A DNA stretch of 37,254 bases from Prevotellaceae bacterium UBA4336 (GCA_002394305.1 DGTM01000034.1:1-37254); one strand, 5' to 3'. Shown: positions 15,901-23,531, numbered from the stretch's first letter. The notes: generated from the sequence alone by a model not told the origin. Made by a program: numbers and translations.

Positions 15901-16639
15901 CCATGTTGTCCATCGCCGAAAGCAGACGTCCGGGCTGGAAGTAGTCGACAATCAGTTCGCCGCCATCCTTGTCCCACACATTCGTGCCGGGCTGTTCGGG
16001 GTCGACTGGGTCGTACTCAAAGTATGCCGTGACGGTGCTGGCATGAGAGGGCATCAGGTAACTGAGGCTCTGCTCTGTCCCCAGGACGATGCCGTCAGCA
16101 TCCTTCCAGCACAAGAACCTGAAGCCATTGTTCCTGTAGACGTACAGCCCCTGCGTGCTGCCCTCGGACACCTTCTGGTCCTTGAAGGAGAAATAGCCAG
16201 CCACAGCCGGCTCGCACTTGAGGGAAAGCATGTAGCGGTTCACCAGTTGGGGATTGCCCGGACCTGCCGGGTCGTAGGAATAGATGGCATAGTACTTCAC
16301 GTCGGAAGCCGGCATCGTGAACTGCAAGGTGCGGTTTGTCGTCACCTCGTTGCCCTCCACGTCTTTCCAGCAGATGAAGTAGCAGTCGTTGTGGTCTTCG
16401 GCAGTAATGGTTACTGTCTCGCCGGCTTTGAAAAGCGTGTTGTTGTTCAACGAGAACCTGCCGGCACCATAGGGTATTGCCTCGCGCACCACCTTATAAT
16501 ACTGAGTGGTGTTGTCGTCCGGCCAATTGGGGTTTGGCGGATTGACGGGGTCGTACCCATCTGTCTGTGCCGCCACACTGAGCGGCAGCAACAGACTTAT
16601 CAGTACGTAATATATATATCGTTTCATGACGCTCCTCAT
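9965..16639 (-). CDS. Giant multidomain secreted surface protein with T9SS-like C-terminal tail
   Basis: 2224 residues from MRSVMKR; the more likely start is the internal Met at 16627 (MKRYIYYVLISLLLPLSVAAQ), which begins a typical signal peptide. Visible modules, in order: two InlB-like repeats with ICWKD/LCWKD cores (about 45-215); a short BspA-type leucine-rich section (IGSYAFRGCTSMRAI) near 310-350; a carboxypeptidase-regulatory-like domain near 565-640; a long region of beta-sandwich character; a module starting DPSGYVYEGVSSNRLEGVTA (about 1500-1600); an Ig-like section with ITFDKYMKPATLTPGNIYV; a chitobiase/hexosaminidase C-terminal-like domain (SIYFTTDGTCPC, about 1850-1900); and two GWNW repeats. 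The tail, YNLMGQRIRP...GVYIIAGRKVKK, resembles type IX secretion sorting signals. It is likely an adhesin or matrix protein; the ligand is unknown. It follows the LRR gene by two bases (14 from the preferred start). Confidence 0.85.
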   Translation of the reverse strand: MRSVMKRYIYYVLISLLLPLSVAAQTDGYDPVNPPNPNWPDDNTTQYYKVVREAIPYGAGRFSLNNNTLFKAGETVTITAEDHNDCYFICWKDVEGNEVTTNRTLQFTMPASDVKYYAIYSYDPAGPGNPQLVNRYMLSLKCEPAVAGYFSFKDQKVSEGSTQGLYVYRNNGFRFLCWKDADGIVLGTEQSLSYLMPSHASTVTAYFEYDPVDPEQPGTNVWDKDGGELIVDYFQPGRLLSAMDNMVGSSYRGMVTHFVVDGVISDNDWGFPYYYQNLTYIDFSRAYGSDAVASRWLENNANIQEVELPSCISRIGSYAFRGCTSMRAIDCYATVPPVVGSYAFDGLPDDVVVYVPEEAVGLYEADATWNRFTISPLKSKVCTLELHLPSECADGRYKNASLEVLNVKSGQRLKYVISDRLYYTFTNLIRGTKQKVFVKNLTGDIIYESDVISIDEENKQYELTGMKLPYDVTLRVRYADGTDVTDKVGITWTTADDVFLCQGAKVEGQLEKAVLGYSIALPADMAAAYYAPEPGTYTVVAGENVATVTLEAIPAVQCYGVVTDDMTDKPLGGAYVVYEQSLGGGGTVTVSAVADAEGKFSLTSRMVPTTVRVSASGYVPFTKTYAAEDIQGLAGESGADFGELRINRITGVTAHVGFAYTTAVPEGKVPSDDNYFPYQEDVSYTLYNKSTQSALQDFIVEAGRIYILSGAGVGDEIVATCTSTNGKFAPASVTASVGADKSLELLFPVTELGKVFARFLVTDNTSVEGLLYDAAGHLVRHETYNTNFTPTESDELGDLLDHNKTPNFIYLTDLPEGDYTLVTLGKSNFFGTLSTLSGYADAGLKAGEDFVMNQIKVRDGLILELRNVVIPVFEESKFYYTGENTKFSVSKASIVEGNYLTLSAKVDFQDEYKQRVSDVELVFNLHATSPMVEGSVVVAGRQSSYEYRDGSVTVPLGDNFTDRVKFCITPTSRGNYSPDAYVRFKLDGERTVLQPIGSVSYTVTDVSIWTAPLISLPSIFVDGNAAAMSEVVVYDKGKELGRTKALADGYWSLRANLASCTNLSIHEIQAKVTSPSGLVRQTEMRPVEYNERSVQAKDVDMRFYNAPAHRTVWVGFDLEHVRANVKSYSFVPGTEFVFTANLTNNSPEVVHSCVIHVFTIEHEWIDLEAQYIANMDRWVAHGKFDSNQAPIAVRVTVDADLDTHVPYQDVQIAEAEVEEIPITEIEVVQEEGQDYNVSIEPLANQIPEPEDPEAEDTNIIYCYDNYGNIMMCYYLDENGNMVIMDKYMEVAFDIQPFDSDDVNQPEENRHPRPFRAPIATEAVTQLKERIIVLETAISSVNSYLSGGDFDVEKLEIVRGLNTLTRYLHDGIQDVNAWQKFISRLQPCNGLDDAQAKSMLWISEEYKNKLATRYLSCCDLVDLAAWMVKATDIGDASSVLAKYLSNVSLGIYKAAKTESRNQMRWAKRHRNAWDCAYADKEEIDDKWDASLPYPIVEPIIDPSGYVYEGVSSNRLEGVTATAYYKRTYEDEYGDLQQEVVLWDASQYSQENPLYTDAEGLYAWDVPQGLWQVKFEKAGYQTTRTEWLPVPPPQMDVNVGMVQATQPEVVSARAYEAGEGTEGSVLITFDKYMKPATLTPGNIYVKGITAEEETLLPLGEFTFPDAEVSAQGQSDTLATKVSIALPDLSAYDEVQLIVGRDVESYAGINMTEVFRQKLDIGKKLTGLVVDSLINIGYGRSRTVRIAAVPTAAAVGKKVMITSASARTAAIGQEGAGQTLVTLDADGQAEIDVNGNLYGTTALQLEVVGDDVAATAMVAVVDTALLQAVKAPTSSRLSGTQLYAGQTVTLACESPGASIYFTTDGTCPCDSPTRQLYQKPIPVTGDMTLKIMSVSYQGEESEVVEYRYGIRQSEAQIDLAEGWNWASHDLAAPLAVSALGDACSMVLTPEGADFVAATQAMKIEASQARRLTFQGAQYNPTQGDVVLSDGWNWLGYPLGETLTLGDAFAYLDVEEGDVLADLEEGFSVYTAGHWQGDVEVFRPGRGYMYKSQSRKAFVYGTVPSVNARALYAGRAEAEQSPWQVNVHGYADMMCIIATLMDGDFVESRPDWVVGAFVDGECRGTGRFVGDVLLLPVRGKEGEHIDITVVSLTSDAGSDVREHPSFVADALGTMAEPLRLTLADPDAVGSISAATGADTHTYNLMGQRIRPSAARHGVYIIAGRKVKK

Positions 16640-16641
16640 GC

Positions 16642-19600
16642 TTACTTGTTCAACATCTTGCTTCCATTCATGATGACGATGCCACGCTCGTCAGCACGAA
16701 CCCTCTGGCCCTTCAGGTTGTAGGCCTCGGTTTCCGTGGCAGCTGTCTTGGAAAGGACGGCATCGATGGCATCCGCCTCGTCTCCACAGATGTAGAAGCG
16801 ACCCGCTATGACGCCTGCATGTGCCTGGAAGGTGTAGCCCTGCCCTGTGCTGATGACAGACTTCGTTCCGCTCTGACGGTCAACGAGGACGATGCTCTCA
16901 GCATAGCTGTTGTCGCCAAGCGCAATGGTGTATTCGCCTGTCTTGCCGCAACTGAGGGAGAGCTCCACGACGCCATCGGCAAGGGGACGCTCGTTGATGG
17001 CGTACTTCACGCCTCCGGCTTCGGTCCAGATCTGGCTGGCACTCGGGTTGACAGCAGCAAAGAGGGCAGCGTCGCGGCTCACCTCGTAGCCCATCTCAGC
17101 CTTGTCGTTGAAGACGACACGTGTGCGGTCCGTAGTCTCCTCGCCCGAAAGGGTAATGTTCAGCACGGTTCGCCGGTTCGTTCCTTCCGACAGGTTCCTT
17201 TCCCCAAAAGCGAAAGCCTTGACTTCCTCCACCGTCAAGTCGTTGGGATTGCGGTGTGTCTGACGTCCGCCTTCGCGGAACAGCAGCTTGCCGTCGCTGT
17301 CCGTGGGACGCTGTATGAAGAATGCCTCGCCGGGGTTCAGGATGTAGTTGTCGTCCAGGGGGCTGAAGGCAGCATACTTGCCGTTGTAGGAATCCCACAC
17401 CATGAAGGGAGCCTCGGTGTCAATGTAGCGCGAGTCGTAGTAGCAAGGATAGGGATTGCCGATAAGGTTCCAGCTGCGGTCGGACGTGAGCAACTGGTTC
17501 TCTGTCGGGTAGTCGGCCAGCTCGGTGGTATAGTCCAGGGAGTTGAAGAGCATCTGGCGGTTGAGCGACTCGACATCGGGTGTCACGGAGAAGTGTACCA
17601 AATCGTCCGCAGGATTGTTCAGATAGCACTTCATGATGTAGCCCTTGCCTGCTTCCAGCTTGTCGTCCTTGGTCAGGTTCTTCCAGGTGTTGTCGAAGTG
17701 CTGTGCCGCACGCTCGGCTCCGTCGTAGTAGCGCACCACCCATTGCGTCAGGTTGTTTGCGGGCACGATATCCGTCATCTTCACGTCGAAGGGGAAGGAA
17801 ATGAACTGCCAGCGGTCGTTGTACAGCATCAGGTTGACAGTCTGGTTCTCTGCCCTGAGCTCACCTTTCACAATTAGCGAATTGGGGTTGTAGACAGTCC
17901 TGTAGGAGTCGTAGTTCCTGTTCGAATAGAAGAGGCTGTAGTCGGCATAGTACTTGGCATAGGGAGAGAAGAACATCGAGAAGTCGTTAATCTTCAGCTT
18001 GCTGCGGTTGCTGATGGTCAGGTTGCCGCGCTCGTACTTCCTGTTGCCGAAGCCGTCGTCTATCTCGTCGCTGTTGTAGAGCATTCTGATGTTGGGCTCG
18101 TAGTCCTTGAGGTTCTGGTCCTCGCCGAGCACAAACTCAAACTCTTTGTTGATGACCACGTTGTCGGGACGGATGTTGGGGTCGATCTTCATGTTTGCCT
18201 GGAACTCCAGCCATCCGGGTGTCGTCATGTACTCCTGGAAGCTCCACAGGGGGACACTCAGCTGGATGTTCCGTGCGTAGTAGGTAATCACATTGTTGCG
18301 GACCGTGGGCGGAAGCAATGCCAGGGAAGTGATGGACTCTATGCCGCTGCATCCGTTGAAGGGATAGTTCAGGCAATAGATGAGCGAGCTGGGCAGGGTA
18401 ACCTCCTTCAGCGTCTTGCAGCCACTGAAGGCGTAGGAGTTGAGGGTCTCCAGTCCCTCGTTGAGCTCAATGGCACACATGTTGGTACAACCACGGAAGC
18501 CATAGTCGTAAACGACCCTCATGGTGCCGGGAAACACTACGGGCTCCGACTCTCCCAGCCTCTCGCAATTGCTGAAGCTGTAATAGCCCACATAGGTCGG
18601 ACCGTCCTCGAAGAGAATTTTGGTGAGATTCTTGTTATAGCTGAAACAATAGTCGCTCACGCCTCTAAGTGTTGCGGGGAAGTGCATCTGATACAGGTCG
18701 CAATAGCTGAAACAGCTGGAACCCATCGAGGTCAGGAAGTTGGGCAGGTTCACTTCGTGCAGGTTATTGCAGTCGTAGAAACAATTGCTGGGCAGGGTGG
18801 TTACACCATCGGGGATGGTAACGCTGGTCAGCGAGTCGCAGCTGCTGAAGTTATCACCGCCCGTAATCTCTTTCAGCTTCTTGGGGAAGTTCAGCTCGTG
18901 TACGCCGGTGTAGCGCAGGGCCCTGTCGCGGATGTACTTCAGCGAGTCGGGGAAGATGATGGTCTCCAGCTGCCAGCAGCCGTCCAAAGCGCCTGCCGGT
19001 ATCTCCTCGATGCTCAGCCCGCTCAGGTCGAGGTAGATGAGGTTGGGCATCTGACGCATGGCGTACCAGTCCGTCTTGTCGATGGTGCCTTTATTGATGG
19101 TCAGCTTGTTCACCTCTGCGTAGGTACGGACGTCGGGCAGGATGTCGCTCACCACGATGTAGCCCAGTTCGCCGTTGCTGCACTGACCGGTGCTGACGGC
19201 AGAGAAGGCGCCCTCCTTGTCCCAGTCCTCCGAGATGATACACTGTCCTTCGATGCCTTCAGCCTTCACGTAGTCGCGGAAGCCGGCACTGGGCACAAAC
19301 ACCTTCACATGGTAGCTGCTGCTGTTGCCGGTAAGCGACCCGACCGTAGGAGGCGTAACGCTGGTGAAGTGGATGGTCTTGTTCGTCCAGGCGTAGAACA
19401 CGGAATTGGTCAGCACTTCCACGTTTTCGGGGATGGTGATGTCCTGGACGTTGTAGAAGGGATAGAACGTGTATTCGCCCAGCCGACGCATGGTCTTGGG
19501 CAGGTTTATCTTGGTGGTAATCCTCTGTTCGTAGGCACCATAGCCATAGGAAGAGACCACGATGTACTCCCTTTCTCCCACGGTGATGGTCTCTGGGATG

Positions 19601-19854
19601 GTCAGCACCTCGGGGAAGTTGTTGCTGCCGTTGGAGTAGTACCACTCGGCCAGGCCGAGATTATCGTCCAGCCTGAAACGAAAGTTCACACCGTCAACCT
19701 CAACGTTCTTCGTGGTGCTGAAGTTCCAAGTACTCATGTCGGACTCCATAGCCGTCTTCATGGCATCGCTCATTTGTGCACTCACTGTGCCGCCCGATGC
19801 TATCAGCACGACGGCAAACATAACAAGATGTTTCAGGATGTTGTGTCTCTTCAT
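16642..19854 (-). CDS. BspA-type leucine-rich-repeat surface protein with T9SS-like tail
   Basis: 1070 residues. A signal peptide (MKRHNILKHLVMFAVVLIASGGTVSAQ) is followed by many BspA/Treponema pallidum-type leucine-rich repeats of about 23 residues, for example LETIIFPDSLKYIRDRAL, LTSVTIPDGVTTLPSNCFYD and VTLPSSLIYCLNYPFNGCSG. A beta-rich region with a GYIMKCYLN/NLIGNPYPCY pattern follows. The tail AYNLKGQRVRADERGIVIMN resembles a type IX secretion sorting domain, so the protein is probably exported through the outer membrane and anchored on the surface. BspA-type repeats are known for binding host matrix proteins and other bacteria; that role here is inference. It is the first gene of a two-gene minus-strand operon served by the promoter at 19905-19936. 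Confidence 0.9.
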   Translation of the reverse strand: MKRHNILKHLVMFAVVLIASGGTVSAQMSDAMKTAMESDMSTWNFSTTKNVEVDGVNFRFRLDDNLGLAEWYYSNGSNNFPEVLTIPETITVGEREYIVVSSYGYGAYEQRITTKINLPKTMRRLGEYTFYPFYNVQDITIPENVEVLTNSVFYAWTNKTIHFTSVTPPTVGSLTGNSSSYHVKVFVPSAGFRDYVKAEGIEGQCIISEDWDKEGAFSAVSTGQCSNGELGYIVVSDILPDVRTYAEVNKLTINKGTIDKTDWYAMRQMPNLIYLDLSGLSIEEIPAGALDGCWQLETIIFPDSLKYIRDRALRYTGVHELNFPKKLKEITGGDNFSSCDSLTSVTIPDGVTTLPSNCFYDCNNLHEVNLPNFLTSMGSSCFSYCDLYQMHFPATLRGVSDYCFSYNKNLTKILFEDGPTYVGYYSFSNCERLGESEPVVFPGTMRVVYDYGFRGCTNMCAIELNEGLETLNSYAFSGCKTLKEVTLPSSLIYCLNYPFNGCSGIESITSLALLPPTVRNNVITYYARNIQLSVPLWSFQEYMTTPGWLEFQANMKIDPNIRPDNVVINKEFEFVLGEDQNLKDYEPNIRMLYNSDEIDDGFGNRKYERGNLTISNRSKLKINDFSMFFSPYAKYYADYSLFYSNRNYDSYRTVYNPNSLIVKGELRAENQTVNLMLYNDRWQFISFPFDVKMTDIVPANNLTQWVVRYYDGAERAAQHFDNTWKNLTKDDKLEAGKGYIMKCYLNNPADDLVHFSVTPDVESLNRQMLFNSLDYTTELADYPTENQLLTSDRSWNLIGNPYPCYYDSRYIDTEAPFMVWDSYNGKYAAFSPLDDNYILNPGEAFFIQRPTDSDGKLLFREGGRQTHRNPNDLTVEEVKAFAFGERNLSEGTNRRTVLNITLSGEETTDRTRVVFNDKAEMGYEVSRDAALFAAVNPSASQIWTEAGGVKYAINERPLADGVVELSLSCGKTGEYTIALGDNSYAESIVLVDRQSGTKSVISTGQGYTFQAHAGVIAGRFYICGDEADAIDAVLSKTAATETEAYNLKGQRVRADERGIVIMNGSKMLNK

Positions 19855-19904
19855 AGTCTAAAATGAATTAAAGTGAATAAATGAGTTTGTTAATACGTTT
19901 GCCC

Positions 19905-19936
19905 CAAATTTAGCATTTTTTTACAAAACGGCAAAA
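19905..19936 (-). promoter_or_regulatory. Promoter of the surface-protein operon
   Basis: On the minus strand TTTTG (plus CAAAA, 19932-19936) and TAAATTTG (plus CAAATTTA, 19905-19912) are separated by exactly 19 bp, a full match to the Bacteroidota -33/-7 consensus. The predicted leader is about 40 to 50 nt. Confidence 0.75.
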
Positions 19937-20024
19937 GAAAACACATTATTTATATTGTTAAAGTCTGGCGGACGGCGTTATTTAACATTTTCCACGCAGT
20001 TCCGCCATTTTTAGATGAGATAAT

Positions 20025-20055
20025 TTTGTAGTTTGGATTAACATTCGTATCTTTG
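20025..20055 (+). promoter_or_regulatory. Promoter of the RNase P RNA gene
   Basis: TTTG (20025-20028), 19 bp, then TATCTTTG (20048-20055) match the Bacteroidota consensus perfectly. The first paired bases of the RNA begin 10 bp downstream, consistent with initiation near 20061. Confidence 0.8.
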
Positions 20056-20060
20056 CCCAC

Positions 20061-20505
20061 AAAAAGCAGCGAACCGGCTTGCCGCTGGTTCGTCACATCC
20101 CCCTGCGGTGTGGCGGACGAGAGGAAAGTCCGGGCAACACAGGACATCCCGCTTCCTAACAGGAAGAGGTCCGCAAGGGTCAGTCAGTGCAGAAGAAAAG
20201 AACCGCTGGAAAGTGTCGCCGAAGGCAACCCCCTTCCAGTAAGGGTGAGAAGGTGAGGCAAGAGCTCACCAGGCCGGCAGCGATGTCGGTGCTGTGCACT
20301 CCGGGAGTTGAAAGTTCATGTATACCGGCGAGGCTTCGGCTCATGGCGATGGTCAGAGCTGGGGAGAGAGGGCTGTCCGTCCGAGCCGGAGGGTAGAACG
20401 ATAGAGGACAGTGGCGACGCTGCCCGTAGAGAAATGGCAGGCATCCCGCCCGGGGCTTCGGCCTCGGAAGGGACATACAGAACCCGGCTTACAGGTTCGC
20501 TGCAT
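20061..20505 (+). ncRNA. rnpB: RNase P RNA (bacterial type A)
   Basis: The conserved core GAGGAAAGTCCGGGC is at 20121-20135 and the conserved 3' segment ACAGAACCCGGCTTACAG at 20477-20494. The ends close helix P1: GCAGCGAACC (20066-20075) is complementary to GGTTCGCTGC (20494-20503). A run of nine T residues (20505-20513) then terminates the transcript. The length of about 440 nt fits. The RNA is the catalytic part of the enzyme that trims tRNA 5' ends. Several spurious frames cross this region and are not genes. Confidence 0.96.
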
Positions 20506-20545
20506 TTTTTTTTGATAAAAGAAGAGGGGACAAAAGGCAAGGCTT

Positions 20546-21820
20546 ATGATAAGTCTGGAGCATATATGGAGCGTGGGTGAACAGAACCTGGGCCGCATGG
20601 AACGGCTTGGGCTGGGCGTGCTGAAGCGTCTCGTCATCACATGGGAGTGCATCAACAAGAACCATATCATGAGCTACGCTTCGGCCCTGACCTACAGCAG
20701 CATGCTGGCAGCCGTCCCCGTGCTGGCTATCATCTTTGCCATAGCGCGTGGCTTCGGCTTCGACGCCATCATCGAGACGAAGCTGAGGAGCTCCCTCGAG
20801 GGCAATCCCGACATTGCCGACACCATCCTCTACTTCGTGGAGTCGTACCTGCAGCACACCAAGGGCGGCGTCTTCATCGGTATTGGCCTCGTCTTCCTGC
20901 TCTACACGCTGCTCTCGCTGACCTCGAACATCGAGGAGGCGTTCAACACCATCTGGTACGTCAAGCGCTCGCGCACCATCTCCCGAAAGATTACGGACTA
21001 CATCAGCATCTTCCTGCTCATGCCCTTCGTCATCGTCATCACCAGCGGCCTGAGCATCTTCCTTGCCACGTTCCGCACGCTGCTGCCCGAGACACAGCTG
21101 CTCACGGGGACGATGTCCTTCTTCCTGCATTTCTCGCCCGTCGTGTTCGCCATCGTCATCTTCATGCTGCTCTTCAAGCTGATGCCCAACACGCGCGTCA
21201 AGTGGCGGCACACCATTTGGCCTGCCATCCTGACGGGAACGGCATTCATGGCTGTGGAATGGGTGTACGTACACTATCAGATTAAGCTGAGTGCCTACAA
21301 CGCCATCTACGGCTCCTTTGCAGCCATCCCTCTGTTTATGCTGTGGCTGCAGATTTCCTGGTGCATCTGCCTGCTGGGGGCACAGCTGAGCTATGCCAAC
21401 CAGAGCCTGCAGACATACGCCTTCGAGCGCGTCAGCGACGAGCTGAGCCGACGTTACCGCGACACGCTCATCCTGTTGCTCATGAGCCGTATCTGCAAGC
21501 ACTTTGCCTCCGGGCTGAAGCCCTTCACGGCACACCGCCTGGCCGTCAACACCCATCTGCCCGACAGCCTGGTGGGCATCCTGCTGGGCGAACTGACCGA
21601 GATGCAACTGCTCGTGGAGGTTCACTTGGAAGAGAGCGACGAGCTGCACTATCTGCCTGCCATTGATATCCACCGCATCACGGTGGGCATGGTGGTGCGC
21701 CGCATCGACTCGCACGGCATAGAGAATCCCTCGCTTGTGTGGCAGACGGGAACACCCGAATGGGATGCCCTGCGGGGTCTCCGCAACGAAGGCAAGGATG
21801 CCCTGCTTATTGATTTGTAG
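20546..21820 (+). CDS. YihY/BrkB-family inner-membrane protein
   Basis: 424 residues. After a short soluble N-terminus, ALTYSSMLAAVPVLAIIFAI starts the first membrane helix and matches the family's conserved opening. Further helices follow at GVFIGIGLVFLLYTLLSLTS, IFLLMPFVIVITSGLSIFL, FSPVVFAIVIFMLLFKLMP and FAAIPLFMLWLQISWCICLL, which together give about six segments. The motifs NIEEAFNTIWYV and NAIYGSFAAIPLFMLWLQ are typical of the family. The last 130 or so residues are soluble and look like a winged-helix extension, which many members carry. The family was once called ribonuclease BN in error; its real function is unsettled. The ATG is about 30 bp after the rnpB T-tract, with no obvious promoter of its own. 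Confidence 0.9.
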   Translation: MISLEHIWSVGEQNLGRMERLGLGVLKRLVITWECINKNHIMSYASALTYSSMLAAVPVLAIIFAIARGFGFDAIIETKLRSSLEGNPDIADTILYFVESYLQHTKGGVFIGIGLVFLLYTLLSLTSNIEEAFNTIWYVKRSRTISRKITDYISIFLLMPFVIVITSGLSIFLATFRTLLPETQLLTGTMSFFLHFSPVVFAIVIFMLLFKLMPNTRVKWRHTIWPAILTGTAFMAVEWVYVHYQIKLSAYNAIYGSFAAIPLFMLWLQISWCICLLGAQLSYANQSLQTYAFERVSDELSRRYRDTLILLLMSRICKHFASGLKPFTAHRLAVNTHLPDSLVGILLGELTEMQLLVEVHLEESDELHYLPAIDIHRITVGMVVRRIDSHGIENPSLVWQTGTPEWDALRGLRNEGKDALLIDL

Positions 21821-21872
21821 AGGTTAGAGGTTCTGAACACTAAACACAAACAGCTAACCGCTAACCTCTAAC
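21818..21872. terminator. Inverted heptad repeat between convergent yihY-like and ispE genes
   Basis: GTTAGAGGTT (21823-21832) pairs with AACCTCTAAC (21863-21872), and partial copies of the same heptad extend both arms. It begins at the stop codon of the membrane-protein gene and ends eight bases before the ispE stop codon on the other strand. It could act as a two-way terminator, but lacks a clear T-tract. It is related to the palindromes of the rnf region. Confidence 0.5.
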
Positions 21873-21879
21873 ACCACTA

Positions 21880-22740
21880 TCATAGCTGACAAACGAACGT
21901 GAAGTGCCCGGCGAATGCCGAGGCGCAGTCGGGGCGCGAGCGGAACAGGCCGAAGAGCGTGCTGCCGCTGCCGCTCATTGCTGCATAGACGGCTCCCTGG
22001 CGGTACAGTTCCTCTTTTATCTCCGAGAGCAACGGATGGCTGCGGAAGATGCTTTCCTCGAAATCGTTGCACATTCTTTCCTTCCACATCCCGACGGGCA
22101 ACGCCGACGTCTCGAGCAGGGAGAACGCCGGCTGGTGCGGGTGGACTCCGGCGTATGCCTCGCGGGTTGAAACGAACACTTCCGGCTTTACCAACACCAA
22201 GTACCATCCGCTCAGATTCAGCGTGATAGGCGTAAACACATCACCTATTCCTTCAGCATATAACGGGCGGGGATTGATGAAGAACGGGCAGTCGGCTCCG
22301 AGCCTTGCCACAAGCCTCTCCATTCGCTCCTGCGTGAGGGGCAGGCCGTACAGAGCGGCCACTTCCCTGACGATGCAGGCTGCGTCGCTGCTGCCGCCGC
22401 CAAGTCCGGCTCCGCTCGGGATGACCTTGCGAAGGTCGACGTGCAGGGGCGGGACTGTGAAGCCTTCCTGCCGGAGCAGTCGCAGGGCTCGCAGGACGAG
22501 GTTGTCCTGTACGTCGCCCTCCAGAGGATGCCCGCCAAGAGTCAGGGTGTCCGCTCCGGCTTCGCTGGAGGCCCGGGGCTGGTCCTGCTCCCTTATCGTC
22601 AGCTCGTCGCAGAGCGGCACGGGGTAGAAGATGGTTTGCAGGTTGTGGTAGCCGTCCGGACGGCGTTCGGTGATGTTCAGGCCAAGGTTTATCTTGCAGC
22701 CCGTCTTGACGAAGTGGGGTTTGTTCATTCTTTGCTTCAT
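21880..22740 (-). CDS. ispE: 4-diphosphocytidyl-2-C-methyl-D-erythritol kinase
   Basis: 286 residues. A GHMP-kinase: KTGCKINLGLNI near the N-terminus carries the family's Lys-x-Asn motif, RPDGYHNLQTIF follows, and the glycine-rich ATP loop GAGLGGGSSDAA is at 110-121. LGADCPFF near 150 contains the catalytic aspartate region, and AAMSGSGSTLFGLF near the C-terminus is the third GHMP motif. It phosphorylates the 2-hydroxyl of CDP-ME in the non-mevalonate isoprenoid pathway in the cytoplasm. Length is normal for the family. Met1 or Met5 could be the start. Other pathway genes are not in the window. Confidence 0.95.
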   Translation of the reverse strand: MKQRMNKPHFVKTGCKINLGLNITERRPDGYHNLQTIFYPVPLCDELTIREQDQPRASSEAGADTLTLGGHPLEGDVQDNLVLRALRLLRQEGFTVPPLHVDLRKVIPSGAGLGGGSSDAACIVREVAALYGLPLTQERMERLVARLGADCPFFINPRPLYAEGIGDVFTPITLNLSGWYLVLVKPEVFVSTREAYAGVHPHQPAFSLLETSALPVGMWKERMCNDFEESIFRSHPLLSEIKEELYRQGAVYAAMSGSGSTLFGLFRSRPDCASAFAGHFTFVCQL

Positions 22741-22753
22741 TCTGTTCCGCTTG

Positions 22754-22761
22754 CAAAATTA
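22754..22761 (-). promoter_or_regulatory. Promoter -7 element for ispE
   Basis: On the minus strand TAATTTTG matches TAnnTTTG and lies 13 bases before the ispE ATG, which implies a nearly leaderless transcript. No TTTG is seen 19 bp upstream, so the call is moderate. Confidence 0.45.
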
Positions 22762-22890
22762 TATAAAATTCACGAGATAATGAGGCGAAGCGGTACACTT
22801 TGTGCACTATCGTGACAAAAATAATCTGTAGCTCACCCCTGGCAGACGACTTCGTCATCAGCCGGACAGGACACGAATCGAAGCGACAGA

Positions 22891-22920
22891 TTGCAAGCAA
22901 AAACGCCCGTTTGCTTACAA
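22891..22920. repeat. TTGCAAGCAAA palindrome (REP-like), copy 1
   Basis: TTGCAAGCAAA (22891-22901) pairs with TTTGCTTACAA (22910-22920) with a single mismatch around an 8-nt loop, AACGCCCG. A related structure lies at 23297-23327. Confidence 0.7.
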
Positions 22921-23182
22921 TGCGAAATTTCGCCACCTCTCCAGAAACGCTTGAAATCATCGCGGTGGCACTTTTCTACTCCCGAGGAGAAAAAGCGGCT
23001 TAAAACGAAAGGGCTTTCATAGATTACTACAATACAAGTGATTACAGCGAAAAAATCAACAAACAATTCATCGTGTTCCATGGCCGTTTTGACACTTAGC
23101 CTTAGCAAAAGCGCCCTTTTACGAGCGTTTTACCTGCATTTTCGGCTGCAAGAAACGGGAAAATTCTACAGGCGCAAAATCA

Positions 23183-23222
23183 AACACACCGTGCTCTTAT
23201 TGCCAACACACCGTGCTCTTAT
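23183..23222. repeat. 18-bp exact direct repeat
   Basis: AACACACCGTGCTCTTAT occurs at 23183-23200 and again at 23205-23222, a period of 22 bp. It could be a duplicated binding site; there is no further evidence. Confidence 0.75.
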
Positions 23223-23296
23223 GTCCGACGACACACGTGTAGATTGCCAAGACAACGTGTTTCGACCGCTTTTTTGCCACGCCGGAAACTGACACA

Positions 23297-23327
23297 TTGC
23301 AAGCGAAGGCGGGCCTTTTCGTTGCAA
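23297..23327. repeat. TTGCAAGCGAA palindrome (REP-like), copy 2
   Basis: TTGCAAGCGAAGGC pairs imperfectly with GCCTTTTCGTTGCAA. It shares its outer TTGCAAGC, its G/C-rich centre and its general layout with the element at 22891-22920, so the two are probably copies of one family. Confidence 0.6.
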
Positions 23328-23523
23328 GTTGCCATCCGCAGCTTTCGTCTTTCCGCGTGGAGGCATCTACGTCTGGTTGCCACGGCACGTATCTGGTGTC
23401 ATCGTGCACCATTTTCGAGTACAAAGATAAAAATAAAGGAGAAAAACCAAACGCTTTGGCTCATTTTTTCACAAAAACGCAAAATCACATTAATTATAAT
23501 TAGGTAGTACGCGAAAAAAAACA

Positions 23524-23531
23524 TACCTTTG
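23524..23531 (+). promoter_or_regulatory. Promoter -7 element for the RseC-rnf operon
   Basis: TACCTTTG is a full TAnnTTTG match, 18 bases before the ATG at 23550. The -33 region is AT-rich without a clear TTTG. Because the box covers a possible TTG start at 23529, it argues for the ATG at 23550 as the true start of the following gene. Confidence 0.65.

Larger units (their letters stand above)
22762..23523. other. Long intergenic region with palindromes, no gene
   Basis: About 760 bases between the divergent ispE and RseC-like genes. The frames present are short, basic and unlike the neighbouring coding sequence, so I call no gene. The region holds two related TTGCAAGC palindromes and an 18-bp direct repeat, listed separately, and ends in AT-rich sequence before the RseC promoter. 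Confidence 0.6.

Noticed and set aside
20053..20670. Several short frames over the rnpB region
   Set aside because: The region is RNase P RNA with its conserved core, closing helix and terminator.
22833..23108. Minus-strand 91-codon frame in the ispE-RseC gap
   Set aside because: It overlaps a palindromic repeat, has no promoter or start context, and its translation shows no domain or gene-like pattern.
23183..23222. Possible CRISPR from the 18-bp direct repeat
   Set aside because: Only two units with a 4-bp spacer, and no cas genes in the window.
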